Source: Anaerolineaceae bacterium UBA5404 (lineage in GTDB: Bacteria > Chloroflexota > Anaerolineae > Anaerolineales > Anaerolineaceae). Taken from it: a DNA stretch of 35,799 nt. Below are positions 1 through 6,911 of this stretch, piece by piece (the stretch's first letter is position 1; each line of letters opens with the position of its first letter). Below the pieces are notes generated by a model. That model did no database searches. It was not told where the DNA came from and was given only the letters and a program-made list of their open reading frames with translations. Where the stretch lies: contig DHNY01000008.1 in assembly GCA_002409625.1 (NCBI GenBank), positions 122,957-158,755 of the forward strand, given 5' to 3'. Position numbers and translations under genes: made by a program.

Positions 1-5
1 CGTTC

Positions 6-27
6 AGAATGGCGTCCTCGCCATTCT
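6..27. repeat. 9-bp perfect hairpin with TCCT loop
   Basis: AGAATGGCG (6-14) and CGCCATTCT (19-27) form a perfect 9-bp stem around a TCCT loop. No T-run follows on either strand, so it is not a convincing intrinsic terminator. The central 12-mer GGCGTCCTCGCC occurs in reverse complement at 35606-35617, and hairpins with the same loop lie at 35641-35701. It may belong to a dispersed repeat family. Confidence 0.6.
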
Positions 28-119
28 AAAAAGTCTACACTAGACAGCAAACCAAAAAACCCATAAATCAAGTTTTGTTGTAGAATGAAACCGATAAACA
101 AAATGACTAATAGGATTAC

Positions 120-1073
120 ATGATAGATATGAACACAAACCCAGCAGATTTAGACAAGCCCGAAACCAAAAAAGACAAGCCCATCGCCTGGATCGTTCGC
201 CTGCTTAAAGGCTTCATCTCCGGCATTGGCGCCATCACACCTGGTCTTTCCGGTGGCGTGATGATGGTCGTTTTTGGCATTTACGAACCCCTCCTCAAAT
301 GGCTGGCAGACATCCGCAAGAACTTCCTGCGCAACCTGCTCTTCTTCATCCCGGTAGGTATTGGTGGCGTTATCGGCGTGGTGGCGTTTTCAGCCGCCAT
401 TGATAAAGCCTACGACCTCAACGCGGTCATGTTCACCTGGCTGATTATCGGCTTTATCATCGGCACCTACCCCTCCATTCTCAAAACTGCCGGCAAAGAA
501 GGGCGCAAAACTTGGCACCTAGTCATGATGGTGCTCATTTCGAGCGCTTTGTTCTTTGCCTTGCGCTGGATGCAAACCAACCTCAACATTCAGATGCCAC
601 AAAACTTCTGGATTTGGATGCTATGTGGCGCGCTGACCGGACTTGGGCTCATCGTGCCCGGCCTCAGCCCAAGCAATTTCCTGATGTACATGGGCTTATA
701 CCAACCGATGGCAGCAGGCGTGAAATCGCTCAATTTTGGGGTGATTATCCCCATGATGATTGGTTTGGTGGCTGTCATTTTCGCCTTTGCCAAACTGGTT
801 AGCTGGCTCTTCAAAAAGCACTACGCAGTCATCTATCACGTCATTCTGGGTGTGGTTTTCGGCTCGACCCTGGCGATTATCCCAGTGATGGACAAAGCCA
901 AAGGCTTGATGATTGGAGCGGATGTGTTCCCATTGGCTAAATTCCCCCAATTAGCCGCCGTGAATGAACCCAAGACCATTATTATTTGTGTGTTACTGGC
1001 AATCGCAGGCTTCACGGCATCCTTCATCCTGGCTAAACTGGATGAAAGACACCCACACGAATCACTCTTTTAA
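120..1073 (+). CDS. DUF368 family membrane protein, candidate undecaprenyl-phosphate translocase
   Basis: A 317-residue polytopic membrane protein. The N-terminal stretch GAITPGLSGGVMMVVFGIYE (about 37-56) and a second internal copy of the same theme, GLIVPGLSPSNFLMYMGLY (about 176-194), are the paired PGxS loops typical of DUF368 proteins. Members of this family (PopT type) have been implicated in returning undecaprenyl phosphate across the membrane for cell-wall and surface-polymer synthesis; that role is transferred from the family. The first ATG is used; an in-frame ATG three codons on (129) is a possible alternative, since no strong ribosome site separates them. The N-terminal 25 residues are hydrophilic and lysine rich. 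The next gene begins 25 bp downstream, so the two may be cotranscribed. Confidence 0.85.
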   Translation: MIDMNTNPADLDKPETKKDKPIAWIVRLLKGFISGIGAITPGLSGGVMMVVFGIYEPLLKWLADIRKNFLRNLLFFIPVGIGGVIGVVAFSAAIDKAYDLNAVMFTWLIIGFIIGTYPSILKTAGKEGRKTWHLVMMVLISSALFFALRWMQTNLNIQMPQNFWIWMLCGALTGLGLIVPGLSPSNFLMYMGLYQPMAAGVKSLNFGVIIPMMIGLVAVIFAFAKLVSWLFKKHYAVIYHVILGVVFGSTLAIIPVMDKAKGLMIGADVFPLAKFPQLAAVNEPKTIIICVLLAIAGFTASFILAKLDERHPHESLF

Positions 1074-1098
1074 TCACTAAAAACGGAGAGGCAGCGCG

Positions 1099-1749
1099 AT
1101 GATCTTAGAAAAAGAAAGACAAAGCATCATAGAAATTGGCAAACGAATGATCGACGCGCGCCTCACCACAGGCACGGGTGGCAACCTGAGCATTTTCAAC
1201 CGTGATGAGAACCTGATTGCCATCAAACCCAGCGGCGTGCCTTATCAAACCATGCGTCCTGAAGATGTGGTCATCCTCGATCCCGCCGGCGAGCGCGTTG
1301 ATGGGCACTTGAAACCATCCAGCGAGACCAAATTTCACCTTGCCATTTACCAGGCTCGACCGGATATCAGCGCCATTCTGCACAGTCATCAAGTGCATGC
1401 CACGACCATTGCCTGCATGGGTATTGAGCTCCCCGCCGTTCATTACCTGATAGGCTGGTGTGGTGATAAGGTGCCTCTGGCTCCCTACGCCACCTTTGGA
1501 ACGCAAGAACTATCGGATAACATCTTGTCGGTTCTAGGCGATTATCGCGCCTGTTTGCTCGAAAACCACGGCTTGATAACGCTGGGATCGACCCTGCATG
1601 AAACCTTCGAAATCGCTGAAGAACTTGAACTCGTTGCCCAAATTTACATCCAGGCTAAATCGATACGCCAACCCAAACTGCTCAATAAAGAGCAAATGGC
1701 AGAAGTGCTCGAAAAGTTCAAAACCTACGGAAAACAAGATCCTGTTTAG
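1099..1749 (+). CDS. Class II aldolase/adducin family protein (L-fuculose-phosphate aldolase-like)
   Basis: 216 residues, the usual length of fuculose-1-phosphate aldolase and ribulose-5-phosphate 4-epimerase relatives. Visible family signatures are GTGGNLS (25-31, phosphate binding), KPSGV (43-47), SSE (74-76) with the catalytic or zinc-binding Glu76, HSH (95-97) and the later ENHG His157, which together give the expected zinc triad and acid. The enzyme should cleave or epimerise a sugar phosphate through a zinc-enediolate; the substrate cannot be told from sequence. GGAGAGG sits before the ATG. It lies directly after the DUF368 gene and before the lysine operon, without an obvious metabolic link to either. 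Confidence 0.85.
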   Translation: MILEKERQSIIEIGKRMIDARLTTGTGGNLSIFNRDENLIAIKPSGVPYQTMRPEDVVILDPAGERVDGHLKPSSETKFHLAIYQARPDISAILHSHQVHATTIACMGIELPAVHYLIGWCGDKVPLAPYATFGTQELSDNILSVLGDYRACLLENHGLITLGSTLHETFEIAEELELVAQIYIQAKSIRQPKLLNKEQMAEVLEKFKTYGKQDPV

Positions 1750-1926
1750 GACGCCAGGATGAACAGGGAAATATTAAACATATCGCCCCTACACCACGTT
1801 GTTCCGCATGGCGTACCTACATCATTCAACCTCGATCCCATTTTGTTCAACATCTACTTCTGCATTCTGTTCAGCGATAAGTGCTTTTAATCGCCAAAAT
1901 TCCCCTAAATTTCCGCATTAAAACCC
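1750..1926. other. Intergenic stretch with no recognised element
   Basis: The part of the 468-bp gap between the aldolase gene and kal that lies before the promoter and riboswitch. It is AT-rich, has stops in all frames and shows no clear terminator for the aldolase gene. I see nothing functional in it. Confidence 0.5.
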
Positions 1927-1970
1927 TTACCAAGAATCAGATTCCCGACTATAATAAAAATAACTCGGGA
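1927..1970 (+). promoter_or_regulatory. Probable sigma-70 type promoter of the lysine operon with flanking inverted repeat
   Basis: TTACCA (1927-1932) and a perfect TATAAT (1950-1955) are separated by 17 bp, placing transcription start near 1962, about 30 nt before the riboswitch aptamer. The -10 box is bracketed by an inverted repeat TCCCGA (1943-1948) / TCGGGA (1965-1970), which could be an operator. A second TATAAT at 1981-1986 has no matching -35 box. Confidence 0.55.
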
Positions 1971-1992
1971 GAGTTATTAATATAATTAACCA

Positions 1993-2200
1993 TATAAATA
2001 GAGGCGCGGCGGATCGCGTAGAAACTTTGTATGCTTCAGGACTGAAGAAAGAATCGAATTATCCGTCGCCGAAGGGTCAAAAGGGAGTCCTCTCTTCGAT
2101 CTTGGTGTGCCGGACTAAGGACGTGCCACTGTCATGTGTAAACATGGAGCGCTATGTGTAACTTAGACCACACATAGCGCTTGTTACTTAAACAACAAGC
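1993..2200 (+). ncRNA. Lysine riboswitch (L-box) with expression platform
   Basis: The leader of the lysine operon carries the lysine aptamer core: ATAGAGGCGCG (1998-2008), GTCGCCGAAG (2065-2074), CTGTC (2129-2133) and GGAGCGCTAT (2146-2155). P2 ends in hairpin CTTCA/TGAAG with loop GGAC (2039-2042), and P3 has stem AAGGGA/TCTCTT with loop GTCC (2087-2090). These loops are perfectly complementary, as required for the conserved P2-P3 kissing contact. P1 can form from 1993-2001 with 2152-2160. The 3' strand of P1 also lies in a perfect 12-bp hairpin, AGCGCTATGTGT (2148-2159) with ACACATAGCGCT (2170-2181), and a further 7-bp hairpin spans 2179-2200. Ligand-stabilised P1 and the 12-bp hairpin exclude each other, which argues for activation by lysine (inference). 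Confidence 0.92.
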
Positions 2201-2205
2201 CAAAC

Positions 2206-2212
2206 AAAGGAG
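2206..2212 (+). promoter_or_regulatory. Ribosome binding site of kal
   Basis: AAAGGAG lies 5 nt before the ATG at 2218, just beyond the riboswitch hairpins. It is not paired in the 12-bp hairpin, which favours transcriptional over translational control. Confidence 0.75.
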
Positions 2213-2217
2213 ATATT

Positions 2218-2604
2218 ATGATCGAAGCAACAATCAGAATTAGAATCAGTGCCGAAAACGCCCACTACGGTGGCGGTCTGGTAGACGGCGCTTTCATGCT
2301 CAAGCTCTTTGGCGATGTCGCCACCGAGCTCCTCATCCGCCGCGATGGCGACGAAGGACTCTTTAGAGCCTATACCAATGTCGAATTCAATGCCCCGGTT
2401 TATGCCGGCGACTACATCGAAGCCAAAGGTTGGATCGAAAGCGAAGGCAACACCTCGCGCAAGATGGTTTTTGAAGCGTGGAAAGTGATCGCCCCCAAAC
2501 CTGAACTATCTGATTCAGCAGCTGAAGTGCTCGAAGAGCCTATTTTGGTTTGTAAAGCAGAAGGCGTTTGCATCGTTCCCAAAGACAAACAACGCTTCGG
2601 ATAA
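2218..2604 (+). CDS. kal: 3-aminobutyryl-CoA ammonia-lyase (Kal)
   Basis: 128 residues, hotdog-fold size. In lysine fermentation Kal removes ammonia from L-3-aminobutyryl-CoA to give crotonyl-CoA, which feeds butyrate formation. The assignment rests on sequence style (an N-terminal GGGLVDGAFMLKLFGDVATE segment around 18-37 and the MaoC/hotdog-like VEFNAPVYAGDYIEAKGWI core around 55-73) and on being immediately followed by kce, kdd and kamA. It is the first gene after the lysine riboswitch; the stop is 20 bp before the kce ATG. A generic thioesterase of the same fold would be the alternative, but the context makes Kal much more likely. Confidence 0.9.
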   Translation: MIEATIRIRISAENAHYGGGLVDGAFMLKLFGDVATELLIRRDGDEGLFRAYTNVEFNAPVYAGDYIEAKGWIESEGNTSRKMVFEAWKVIAPKPELSDSAAEVLEEPILVCKAEGVCIVPKDKQRFG

Positions 2605-2624
2605 TCAATAGAAAAGGAGACAAC

Positions 2625-3458
2625 ATGAGCAATAAAGTTATCATCACCGCAGCCATTAGTGGTGCTGAAGTCACCAAAGAAATGAACCCTGCGGTTCCTT
2701 ACACCCTCGAAGAATACGTGCGCGAAGCCAAATCAGCCTACGAGGCTGGCGCCGCCATCATCCACCTGCACGCGCGCTGGGACGATGGCACACCCACCCA
2801 GGACCGCGAACGCTTCCGCGTCTTGATTGACGCCATTCAGGAAGCCTGTCCCGACGTCATCATTCAGCCCTCCACCGGTGGCGCGACTGGCATGACCGCC
2901 GAAGAACGTCTGCAACCCACCGAGCTCAACCCCGAAATGGCGACCCTCGACTGTGGTACGCTCAACTTTGGCGGTGACGAAATCTTCGTCAACACCGAAA
3001 ACATGATTATCGAATTTGCCGCCCGCATGAAAGAACGCGGCATCAAACCCGAACTGGAATGCTTCGATAAAAGCCACATCGATATGGCACTGCGCCTCGT
3101 GCGCAAAGGCCACATCCCCACGCCACTCCACTTTGACATCGTCCTCGGCGTCAATGGTGGCGCGACTGGTACCCCGCGTGACCTGCTCTTCCTGGTCGAA
3201 TCCCTGCCCGAAGGCGCAACCTGGACCGTTGCCGGTGTGGGTCGCGCTCAACTGCCTCTTTCCGTCATGGCGATGGTCATGGGCGGTCATGTGCGTGTTG
3301 GTTTTGAAGATAACTTAATGTACAGCCGTGGCGTTCTTGGTGAAAGCAACGGTCAATTTGTGGAACGTGTTGTGCGCATCGCCAAAGAACTTGGCCTCGA
3401 AATCGCCACGCCCGACGAGGCACGCGAAATGCTGAGCATGCCCCCACGTAAAAAATAA
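2625..3458 (+). CDS. kce: 3-keto-5-aminohexanoate cleavage enzyme (Kce)
   Basis: 277 residues from the ATG at 2625, chosen over a longer upstream frame because AAAAGGAGA precedes it and the family begins with this MxxKVIITAAxxGA motif. Kce (BKACE/DUF849 family) condenses 3-keto-5-aminohexanoate with acetyl-CoA to give acetoacetate and 3-aminobutyryl-CoA. The TIM-barrel zinc ligands HLHAR (His47 and His49) and the distal Glu in VGFEDN are present, as is QPSTGG in the barrel. It sits between kal, which uses one of its products, and kdd, which makes its substrate; the acetoacetate is picked up by AtoDA at the operon end. Confidence 0.95.
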   Translation: MSNKVIITAAISGAEVTKEMNPAVPYTLEEYVREAKSAYEAGAAIIHLHARWDDGTPTQDRERFRVLIDAIQEACPDVIIQPSTGGATGMTAEERLQPTELNPEMATLDCGTLNFGGDEIFVNTENMIIEFAARMKERGIKPELECFDKSHIDMALRLVRKGHIPTPLHFDIVLGVNGGATGTPRDLLFLVESLPEGATWTVAGVGRAQLPLSVMAMVMGGHVRVGFEDNLMYSRGVLGESNGQFVERVVRIAKELGLEIATPDEAREMLSMPPRKK

Positions 3459-3477
3459 CTTTTAGGAGACTTAAATC

Positions 3478-4515
3478 ATGGCATTAGGCAATAAATACGG
3501 CGCGCATCGCGTCATTGAACCCAAAGGTTTGCTGCCCCAGGCAGCTCAAAAAATTGACAACACGATGGAGATTTACGATAACGAAATCCTCATCGACGTT
3601 ACCGCGCTGAACATCGACTCAGCCAGCTTTACCCAAATCTGGGAAGCCTCAGAACATGACCTTGAAAAGGTCAAGGAAATGATTTTAGGCATCGTTAACG
3701 AACGCGGCAAGATGCAAAACCCTGTTACCGGTTCTGGCGGTATGCTCATGGGTAGCATCGCTGAAATTGGCTCCGCTTTGCAAGGCGAAATCGACCTCAA
3801 AGTTGGCGATCGCATCGCAACCCTGGTTTCCCTTTCAATGACCCCACTGCGCATTGACGAAATCATCGAAATTCACCCTGACATCGACCGCGTCGACATC
3901 AAAGGTAAAGCGATCCTCTTTGAAAGCGGTATTTATGCCAAATTGCCCAGTGACATGAGCGAAGCCCTTGCTTTAGCCGCCCTGGACGTTGCCGGCGCGC
4001 CTGCCCAAACCGGGAACATCGTCAAACCCGGCGATTCCGTGCTTATTCTCGGCGCGGGTGGCAAAAGCGGTATGCTCTGCGGTTACGAAGCCATGAAACG
4101 CGTTGGTCCTGCTGGAAACGTGGTTGGTATGAGCCGCAACGACAAATACAAAGAGCTCTTGCTCGAGAACAAACTGGTCCACAAATACTTTGCCGCTGAC
4201 GCAGCCAATCCGGTTGAAGTGCTCGAAAAAGCACTCGAAGCCAACAACGGTAAAGAATATGACGTCGCTATCAACGTCGTCAACATTCCCGGCACCGAAA
4301 TGTCCACCATTTTGCCGGTACGCAACGGCGGTTTGGTTTACTTCTTTAGCATGGCAACCAGCTTCACCCGTGCCGCCCTCGGCGCGGAAGGTGTTGGCAA
4401 AGACGTGACCATGATGATCGGCAACGGCTACACCAAAAACCACGATGTGGTGACCCTCGAAATCATCCGCGAATCCGAAAACTTGCGCAAGATTTTCGAG
4501 AAAAACTATCTTTAA
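3478..4515 (+). CDS. kdd: L-erythro-3,5-diaminohexanoate dehydrogenase (Kdd)
   Basis: 345 residues, standard for Kdd. It oxidatively deaminates 3,5-diaminohexanoate to 3-keto-5-aminohexanoate with NAD(P)+, releasing ammonia. A Rossmann nucleotide-binding loop, ILGAGGKSG (190-198), follows an alcohol-dehydrogenase-like N-terminal domain. A ribosome site AGGAG lies 8 nt before the ATG. The gene follows kce by 19 bp and precedes kamA by 27 bp, so it is part of the same transcript. No frame disruption is seen. Confidence 0.93.
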   Translation: MALGNKYGAHRVIEPKGLLPQAAQKIDNTMEIYDNEILIDVTALNIDSASFTQIWEASEHDLEKVKEMILGIVNERGKMQNPVTGSGGMLMGSIAEIGSALQGEIDLKVGDRIATLVSLSMTPLRIDEIIEIHPDIDRVDIKGKAILFESGIYAKLPSDMSEALALAALDVAGAPAQTGNIVKPGDSVLILGAGGKSGMLCGYEAMKRVGPAGNVVGMSRNDKYKELLLENKLVHKYFAADAANPVEVLEKALEANNGKEYDVAINVVNIPGTEMSTILPVRNGGLVYFFSMATSFTRAALGAEGVGKDVTMMIGNGYTKNHDVVTLEIIRESENLRKIFEKNYL

Positions 4516-4542
4516 TTTGACTTTAGACTTGAAGGACGACCA

Positions 4543-5814
4543 ATGAAAGCAGACGAAAAGTATATCAACAAGGCAGGCATAGCCCGACGCCACGAACTCT
4601 TCCCGGATGTGCCGGATGAGAAGTGGAACAGCTGGCACTGGCAAGTTGGCAACCGTATTTCTGACCTGGAAACGCTCAAGAAATACTTGCCCCTGACCGA
4701 AGAAGAAGAAGCCGGCGTTGCCAAAGCGCTGGAAAACTTCCGCATGGCCATTACGCCCTATTACCTGAGCCTGATTGACCCCAATGATCCCAACGACCCC
4801 GTGCGAAAGCAATGCGTGCCCGTTGGCAATGAAGCTTACCGCAGCCCTGAGGACCTTTTGGATCCCCTCGAGGAAGATGGCGACTCGCCTGTTCCTGGGC
4901 TCACCCACCGCTATCCCGACCGCGTGCTCTTCCTGATCACCGACATGTGCGCCATGTACTGTCGCCATTGCACCCGCCGCCGCATGGCTGGCCAACGCGA
5001 TGGCGCGCGCACCCTGGCCGAAATCGATGCCTGCATCGAATACATCCGCAACACGCCCGAAGTGCGTGACGTGCTCCTTTCTGGTGGCGACGCGCTCTTG
5101 GTGAGTGATGAGAAACTTGAGTACATCCTCAAAAAACTACGCGAAATCGACCATGTCGAAATCATTCGTCTGGGCACCCGCACACCTGTCGTGATGCCAC
5201 AACGCATCACCCCCGAACTGGTTGAAATGCTGGCAAAATACCATCCCGTGTGGCTCAACACCCATTACAACCACCCCAATGAGCTTACCCCCGAAGCCCA
5301 AAAGGCTTGCGCCATGCTCTCCAACGCGGGTATTCCGCTCGGCAACCAAAGCGTGCTCCTGCGCGGTGTGAATGACTGTGTGCACATCATGCACAAGCTG
5401 GTCAACGGTTTGGCATACATCCGCGTGCGCCCTTACTACATCTACCAGTGCGACCTCTCCCTTGGCATCAGCCACTTCCGCACGACTGTAAGCAAGGGTA
5501 TCGAAATCATCGAAGGTCTGCGCGGTCATACCTCCGGCTACTGTATCCCCACTTTCGTTGTGGATGCTCCCGGTGGTGGCGGTAAGATCCCCGTGATGCC
5601 CACCTATCTGATTTCACAAAGCCCACGCCACGTTGTGCTGCGTAACTTCGAAGGGGTTATCACCACTTACACCGAACCTGGTGATTACCAGGATACCTGT
5701 CACTGCCCCGATTGTGCCGACGATAGCATTGGCGTTTCCAGCCTGCTGAGCGGCAAACAAACCACGCTTGAACCCGAAGGGCTCTTGCGCAGCCGCCGAA
5801 AGAAAAAAGGATAA
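4543..5814 (+). CDS. kamA: Lysine 2,3-aminomutase (KamA)
   Basis: 423 residues, matching clostridial KamA. This radical SAM, PLP-dependent enzyme converts L-lysine to L-beta-lysine, the first fermentation step. The radical-SAM cluster motif CAMYCRHC gives Cys136, Cys140 and Cys143. DAPGGGGKIP (341-350) contains Lys348, the expected PLP Schiff-base lysine, and the C-terminal CHCPDC (386-391) supplies cysteines used for zinc binding in the family. The YjeK/EpmB paralogue is shorter and lacks this C-terminal cysteine cluster, so it is unlikely here; operon context agrees. Confidence 0.97.
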   Translation: MKADEKYINKAGIARRHELFPDVPDEKWNSWHWQVGNRISDLETLKKYLPLTEEEEAGVAKALENFRMAITPYYLSLIDPNDPNDPVRKQCVPVGNEAYRSPEDLLDPLEEDGDSPVPGLTHRYPDRVLFLITDMCAMYCRHCTRRRMAGQRDGARTLAEIDACIEYIRNTPEVRDVLLSGGDALLVSDEKLEYILKKLREIDHVEIIRLGTRTPVVMPQRITPELVEMLAKYHPVWLNTHYNHPNELTPEAQKACAMLSNAGIPLGNQSVLLRGVNDCVHIMHKLVNGLAYIRVRPYYIYQCDLSLGISHFRTTVSKGIEIIEGLRGHTSGYCIPTFVVDAPGGGGKIPVMPTYLISQSPRHVVLRNFEGVITTYTEPGDYQDTCHCPDCADDSIGVSSLLSGKQTTLEPEGLLRSRRKKKG

Positions 5815-5819
5815 AGTTT

Positions 5820-6902
5820 TTGGCTAAGAACTCAGGAGCTCCGCAAAATAAAGTGGAGCTCCTCGACCTGGCGGGACTTAAAAACCTGCAAACGCTGGCA
5901 ATTATCGGCACGTCTAAAAATGCCGGTAAGACGACTTGCCTCAACCACATCATCGCCGCCTGGCGTGATGCGGGTGTTGCGCGTCCCCTGGCACTCACCT
6001 CCATCGGCCGTGACGGTGAGGATGAAGACGTGGTTAGTGGGCGTGCCAAACCCCGCATTTACGTTAGCAAAGGCACCCTTCTGGCAACCGCCGAAGCCGC
6101 CATGCAACGCGGTGACGCTTTGCTGGATGTGCTTGAGCTTTCTGGCGTGCGCACCGCTTTTGGCGAAATTGTCATCTGCCAGGCTTTGAGCGATGGCTAT
6201 ATCGAACTTGCCGGACCATCCACAGCCAGTGACCTGGAACAGATCGGGAAATTATGCCGCAAACACGCGCCTGATTGTCTTTACATCATCGATGGCGCTT
6301 TGAGCCGACGGTCCCAAGCCGGCGGGGGCATTACAGCGGATATCGTGCTGGCAACCAGTGGTGAGACCTCCGCTATTCCTGAAGACCTCGCCGCGCATGT
6401 CAAACACGCTTTGGATTTGCTCAGTTTGCCCCAGATTGAAAAGTCCCAAAAGCTCGCCCTGAACAAAGCCATGCAAGATGAACCCCTGGCAAGGGTTTTC
6501 AGCCTGGACACCAAAAACGGCACGGTCGATTCTCTCCAGCTCCCTACTCTACTTGGCCACGCGCTGGAAATTAGCGTGATTGTGCGAAAAGAAACCGAAG
6601 CATTGCTCTTGCGTGGCGCGATTACCGATGCCGTGATACATGAACTGCTCAAAGAGCCGGATTTCCAAAACCTGACCCTCGTCGCTGAGGATGGCACACG
6701 CCTTTTCATCAACGAAAAATCCCTCAAGCAGCTTAAAACGCGTAAAATTAACCTGGCGGTCTTGCATCCTCTTGAAGTGCGCTTGATTTGCCTTAATCCC
6801 AGTCGCTCTGATGGCGCGCCAGTGGATGGCATTGCCATGCAAAAAGCCTTGCAAGCTATCAGCGACATACCGGTTCTGGACCTGGGACCGGCATTGGTCT
6901 AA
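5820..6902 (+). CDS. kamB: KamB: P-loop protein of the lysine fermentation operon
   Basis: 360 residues of unproven biochemical function, found next to kamA and kamC in other lysine-fermenting bacteria. Translation appears to start at TTG 5820, since AAAAGGA (5805-5811) ends 8 nt before it and no ATG fits. A Walker A-like GTSKNAGKTT (30-39) and a Walker B-like LYIIDG show a nucleotide-binding N-terminal half; the C-terminal third is unrecognised. Position between kamA and the MutS-like kamC, and before the B12-dependent kamDE, suggests assistance to an aminomutase such as cofactor loading or reactivation. That role is inference only. Confidence 0.8.
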   Translation: MAKNSGAPQNKVELLDLAGLKNLQTLAIIGTSKNAGKTTCLNHIIAAWRDAGVARPLALTSIGRDGEDEDVVSGRAKPRIYVSKGTLLATAEAAMQRGDALLDVLELSGVRTAFGEIVICQALSDGYIELAGPSTASDLEQIGKLCRKHAPDCLYIIDGALSRRSQAGGGITADIVLATSGETSAIPEDLAAHVKHALDLLSLPQIEKSQKLALNKAMQDEPLARVFSLDTKNGTVDSLQLPTLLGHALEISVIVRKETEALLLRGAITDAVIHELLKEPDFQNLTLVAEDGTRLFINEKSLKQLKTRKINLAVLHPLEVRLICLNPSRSDGAPVDGIAMQKALQAISDIPVLDLGPALV

Positions 6903-6911
6903 TGGAGTGAA

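Noticed and set aside
1808..1817. Decamer ATGGCGTACC shared with 14899-14908
   Set aside because: Too short, flanks do not match; chance is likely in 36 kb.
3973..4995. Long open frame on the minus strand opposite kdd and kamA
   Set aside because: It is the antisense of two well-supported genes, His/Phe/Val-rich in the way of a shadow frame, and has no recognised domain.
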